From Sanderia malayensis (taxonomy: Eukaryota > Cnidaria > Scyphozoa > Semaeostomeae > Pelagiidae), in the NCBI GenBank assembly GCA_013076295.1, contig RQOL01000802.1, positions 62,001-126,000 of the forward strand: 64,000 nucleotides of DNA, read 5' to 3'. Numbering within the stretch: position 1 is the first letter of the stretch; each line of letters begins with the position of its first letter. The notes beneath the pieces are model-generated. The model made no database searches, was not told where the DNA came from, and saw nothing but the letters and a program-made list of their open reading frames with translations. This document shows, in pieces, positions 59,324 to 64,000 of this stretch. Made by a program: the position numbers and the translations under genes.

Positions 59324-60532
59324 ACTAGCCAGGGGCCCGGTCGCTACGCTCCCTCCCCGGAGCCCCCCAAGCAACAAAAGCTTATTGTGGTCGGCACGCT
59401 TCGCGCGCTGCATTCGCTTCCGCTCATGCCCCTTTCAACCCCACGTACAATGGGTTAGCTCGCTGCGCTCGCCTGTGGTTGGCGCACTTCGTGCGCTGCA
59501 TTCGCTTACGCTCATGCCCTTTTCAACTCTACATACAATGGGTTAGCTCGCTACGCTCGCCTGTGGTTGGCGCACTTCGTGCGCTGCATTCGCTTATGCT
59601 CATGCCCATACATACATACATACATACATACATACATACATACCTACCTACATACATACATACATACATACATACATACATACATACATACATACATACA
59701 TACATACATACATACATACATACTTACATACATACATACATACATACAAACATGGGCCGGGTTCGGTCGCTTTGCTCCCTCCCCGGAGCCCGTCAGATAG
59801 ACAAAGCTTAATCTGGTTGGCGCGCTTCGCGCGCAGCATTCGCTGCCGCTCATGCCCATACATACATACATACATACATACATACATACATACCCTACAA
59901 TACATACCCTACAATACATACCCTACAATACATACCCTACAATACATGCCCTACATAACATACCCTACTATATATACCCTACAATACATACCCTACAATA
60001 CATACCCTACAATACATACCCTACAATACATACCCTACATAACATACCCTACATAACATACCCTACATAACATACCCTACTATACTTACCCTACAATACA
60101 TACCCTACAATACATACCCTACAATACATAACCTACAATACATACCCTACAATACATACCCTACAATAAATACCCTACAATACATACCCTACAATACATA
60201 CCCTACATAACATACCCTACAATACATACCCTACAATACATACCCTACAATACATACCCTACAATACATACTTTACAATACATACCCTACATAACATACC
60301 CTACAATACATACCCTACAATGCATACCCTACATAACATACCCTACAATACATACCCTACAATACATACCCTAAAATACATACCCTACAATACATACCCT
60401 ACAAACATACCCTACAATACATACCCTAAAATACATACCCTAAAAGACATACCCTAAAATACATACCCTACAATACATACCCTACAATGCATACCCTACA
60501 ATACATACCCTACGATACATACCCTACGATAC
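59324..60532 (+). repeat. E satellite arm 4, containing both repeat types
   Basis: ACTAGCCAGGGGCCCGG head, then GC-hairpin units of the 114/87-bp family (59395-59605), then (CATA)n (59606-59752), second head and hairpin, (CATA)n and about 46 14-bp units. It joins the 114-bp family and the 14-bp satellite in one unit. Confidence 0.92.
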
Positions 60533-61249
60533 TTGCCCCTGGCAAGCGACCACCTAGCGCCCACCCTGCCGCCCCCCTAAAAGCCGTTTAAAAATGAATT
60601 CATCAACGTACTTTAAAAACACTAAAACTTTCAAATTAAATTAACGTGGCCAATTTTTGTCCTACACATCCCACGAAAATATCAACATGAAGCTAATAGC
60701 TTGGCGAACATTTATCGAAAGTATTTGGGTGAAAAAACAAAGTTTTGGCAGGCTAAAAATTAATTTTCGCAAATGCAAAACACACGCGTGTTGCTTGAAA
60801 ATTTCGTGTTTTTCAGCAAAATCCAAACTCGGCTAAAACTGTCCAAAAACAGAGGAAAATAAAGAAAACAAAAAAAACAAAGCCATATAACTTTAGTTCT
60901 TGTGTAAATAAACAGTTATCGAAAGTTTAAATGGAGAAAATCGGCCCAGAACGACCCGAGAAAATCAAAATTGTCGGAACACAAAATGGGCCATAACTCC
61001 AAAACCGCTGGGGTTAGAAATTAGCGGATTGCTTTACTTTCATCGGCACAATACAGCGATCATTTTGGTACTAATTTGCACCCTTATTGAGGCCCAGAAA
61101 AAAAGCCTTTATGATATCAAGGAAATTCCTTTGATCCCATTGTTTGGTCGAACGTCGATTGTTCAAAAGACAATGGTGATTGTTCAAGAAACAATAGGTC
61201 ATTGTTCAGAGTCGGCGGGTCACGTGTGATCACATTTTATTATATATAG
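60533..61249 (+). repeat. Family E body, subfamily E2, copy 4 (internally deleted), with promoter-like module
   Basis: Shortened at the start (the GATACTTGCCCCTGGCAAGC junction). It also lacks about 300 bp present in copy 5: AAAATTGTC is joined directly to GGAACACAAAATGG near 60976, with GTC shared at both deletion ends. CACGTG is at 61221, ACTAG at 61250. Confidence 0.88.
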
Positions 61250-62456
61250 ACTAGCCGGGGGCCCGGTCGCTACGCTCCCTCCCCGGAGCCCCCCAAGCAA
61301 CAAAAGCTTAATGTGGTCGGCGCGCTTCGCGCGCTGCATTCGCTTCCGCTCATGCCCCTTTCAACCCCACGTACAATGGGTTAGCTCGCTGCGCTCGCCT
61401 GTGGTTGGCGCACTTCGTGCGCTGCATTCGCTTACGCTCATGCCCTTTTCAACTCTACATACAATGGGTTAGCTCGCTACGCTCGCCTGTGGTTGGCGCA
61501 CTTCGTGCGCTGCATTCGCTTATGCTCATGCCCATACATACATACATACATACATACATACATACATACCTACCTACATACATACATACATACATACATA
61601 CATACATACATACATACATACATACATACATACATACATACATACTTACATACATACATACATACATACAAACATGGGCCGGGTTCGGTCGCTTTGCTCC
61701 CTCCCCGGAGCCCGTCAAATAGACAAAGCTTAATCTGGTTGGCGCGCTTCGCGCGCAGCATTCGCTGCCGCTCATGCCCATACATACATACATACATACA
61801 TACATACATACATACCCTACAATACATACCCTACAATACATACCCTACAATACATACCCTACAATACATGCCCTACATAACATACCCTACTATATATACC
61901 CTACAATACATACCCTACAATACATACCCTACAATACATACCCTACAATACATACCCTACAATACATACCCTACATAACATACCCTACATAACATACCCT
62001 ACTATACTTACCCTACAATACATACCCTACAATACATACCCTACAATACATAACCTACAATACATACCCTACAATACATACCCTACAATAAATACCCTAC
62101 AATACATACCCTACAATACATACCCTACATAACATACCCTACAATACATACCCTACAATACATACCCTACAATACATACCCTACAATACATACTTTACAA
62201 TACATACCCTACATAACATACCCTACAATACATACCCTACAATGCATACCCTACATAACATACCCTACAATACATACCCTACAATACATACCCTAAAATA
62301 CATACCCTACAATACATACCCTACAAACATACCCTACAATACATACCCTAAAATACATACCCTAAAAGACATACCCTAAAATACATACCCTACAATACAT
62401 ACCCTACAATGCATACCCTACAATACATACCCTACGATACATACCCTACGATACTT
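61250..62456 (+). repeat. E satellite arm 5
   Basis: Near-identical to arm 4 at an offset of 1926 bp, with one block of CATAACATA units shorter (near 61975). Same order of hairpin units, (CATA)n and 14-bp variants. Confidence 0.92.
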
Positions 62457-63442
62457 GCCCCTGGCAAGCGACCACCTAGCGCCCACCCTGCCGCCCCCCT
62501 AAAAGCCGTTTAAAAATGAATTCATCAACGTACTTTAAAAACACTAAAACTTTCAAATTAAATTAACGTGGCCAATTTTTGTCCTACACATCCCACGAAA
62601 ATATCAACATGAAGCTAATAGCTTGGCGAACATTTATCGAAAGTATTTGGGTGAAAAAACAAAGTTTTGGCAGGCTAAAAATTAATTTTCGCAAATGCAA
62701 AACACACGCGTGTTGCTTGAAAATTTCGTGTTTTTCAGCAAAATCCAAACTCGGCTAAAACTGTCCAAAAACAGAGGAAAATAAAGAAAACAAAAAAAAC
62801 AAAGCCATATAACTTTAGTTCTTGTGTAAATAAACAGTTATCGAAAGTTTAAATGGAGAAAATCGGCCCAGAACGACCCGAGAAAATCAAAATTGTCTTC
62901 GTGTTTTGGTTAGGCCCTCGAGCCGAAAGAAAAACGTGAGGTGAAACAAAACAAAACTCGTGCTATTTAAAGCCAAAAACAATTGAATAAAGAAAATACC
63001 TTGAAATAATTGTCCACCAATTGTCTCCACAGGTCTTGACAACAATTGACACGTCTTTACAATTGAATTCCGGCACGTATTCGTGGTTAAAGCCGAGCAA
63101 CTTGCCGCCCGTTCAACTAAAAAAACACGTGCTTCTCCCTGCTCGTTTTGCATCTCATTAACTCCCTGCTCGGAACTTTCTAGAAGGTCGGAACACAAAA
63201 TGGGCCATAACTCCCGACCCGTTTGGAGTAGAAATTAGCCACATACTTTACTGTGATCGGCACAATGCAGCGATCATTTTGATACCAATTTGCACCCTTA
63301 TTGACCCCCAGGAAAAAAGCCTTTATGGATACAACGAAATTCCTTTGATCCCATTGTTCGGTCGAAGGTCGATTGTTCACCAAACAATAGCCCATTGTTC
63401 AGCGCCTCTGGGTCACGTTTGATCGTAGAATAGTATGAATAG
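62457..63442 (+). repeat. Family E body, subfamily E2, copy 5, with a degenerate module
   Basis: Same shortened start as copy 4 but keeps the 300 bp deleted there. The E-box is changed to CACGTT at 63414 and the TATA stretch to AGTATGAATAG. Even so the distance to ACTAG (63443) is still 29 bp. Confidence 0.88.
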
Positions 63443-64000
63443 ACTAGCCGGGGGCCCGGTCGCTATGCTCCCTCCCCGGAGCCCCCCAAGCAACAAAGCT
63501 TAATCTGGTTGGCGCGCTTCGCGCACTGCATTCGCTACCGCTCATGCCCATACATACATACATACATACATACATACATACATACATACATACATGGGCC
63601 GGGTTCGGTCGCTTCGCTCCCTCCCCGGAGCCCGTCAAATAAGCAAAGCTTAATCTGGTTGGCGCGCTTCGCGCGCTGCATTCGCTCCCGCTCATGCCCA
63701 TACATACATACATGCATACATACATACATACATACATACATACATACATACATACATGGGCTGGGTTCGGTCGATTCGCTCCCTCCCCGGAGCCCGTCAA
63801 GTAAACAAAGCTTAATCTGGTTGGCGCGCTTCGCGCGCTGCATTCGCTCCCGCTCATGCCCATACATACATACATACATACATACATACATACATACATA
63901 CATACATACATAGATACATAAAAACATACATACATACATACATACATACATACATACATACATACATACATACTTACATACATACATACATACATACAAA
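63443..64000 (+). repeat. E satellite arm 6 (runs off the window)
   Basis: GC head, hairpin GCGCGCTTCGCGCAC, (CATA)n, then two further rounds of head, hairpin and (CATA)n (to 63758 and from 63861). No 14-bp units before the window ends. Confidence 0.9.

Noticed and set aside
51408..64000. Long open frames rich in Tyr-Ile-His-Thr or Met-Tyr-Val-Cys and the 14-residue YIPYNTYPTIHTLQ repeat
   Set aside because: They are translations of (CATA)n and the 14-bp satellite, which lack stops in the frames concerned. All frames are open equally and there is no start context or domain.

Overview
This is a eukaryotic, animal-type genomic window made almost entirely of transposable elements and satellites. 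The combination of R2-superfamily LINEs with a restriction-like endonuclease, a DIRS-type tyrosine-recombinase element, an intron-bearing Helitron, a MULE with a SWIM finger, CR1/L2-type LINEs and a short TTAGGG tract suggests a marine invertebrate, most plausibly an anthozoan cnidarian. That placement is inference from the repeat fauna only. I recognise no host gene, rRNA or tRNA.

Region by region: 0.07-0.5 kb is a TA-flanked MITE. 2.7-7.8 kb is a decayed autonomous Helitron (zinc motif, HUH Rep, Pif1-type helicase) with three small GT-AG introns and several lesions. It is followed by minisatellites and 1.6 kb of extremely G-poor DNA. 10.4-23.5 kb is a tandem duplication of a 6.57-kb unit whose two copies look identical apart from one indel. 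Each copy holds a DIRS-like element with inverted repeats, a MULE transposase core and the 3' part of a LINE (LINE A, minus strand). 21.7-26.1 kb is the rest of LINE A, and 26.1-32.1 kb is its relative LINE B. Both carry a reverse transcriptase, a zinc motif and a restriction-like endonuclease, and both are bounded by ATT microsatellites. LINE A is interrupted by a TA-target MITE. LINE B is interrupted by a CR1/L2-type LINE, which itself carries a MITE with an 8-bp target duplication. The SWIM-finger end of a MULE lies just beyond, at 32.3-33.2 kb. It may be the other half of the MULE core at 14 kb, split by the LINEs. 33-38 kb holds further LINE remnants and a second copy of the TA MITE.

39.2-64 kb is dominated by one satellite-like family, called E here. 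It begins with about 26 copies of a 114-bp hairpin-bearing repeat, then diverged E bodies, and ends in a higher-order array. In that array each E body (about 0.7-1.5 kb) ends in a promoter-like module: an ATTGTT cluster, then a CACGTG core exactly 29 bp before ACTAG in every copy (CACGTT in the last), with a TATA-like stretch between. The module is followed by two GC-rich hairpins, (CATA)n and (CCCTACAATACATA)n. The fixed spacing and the covarying hairpins are the least ordinary signals in the window.

The genes do not form a pathway. They record nested and sequential transposition, tandem duplication and satellite expansion.
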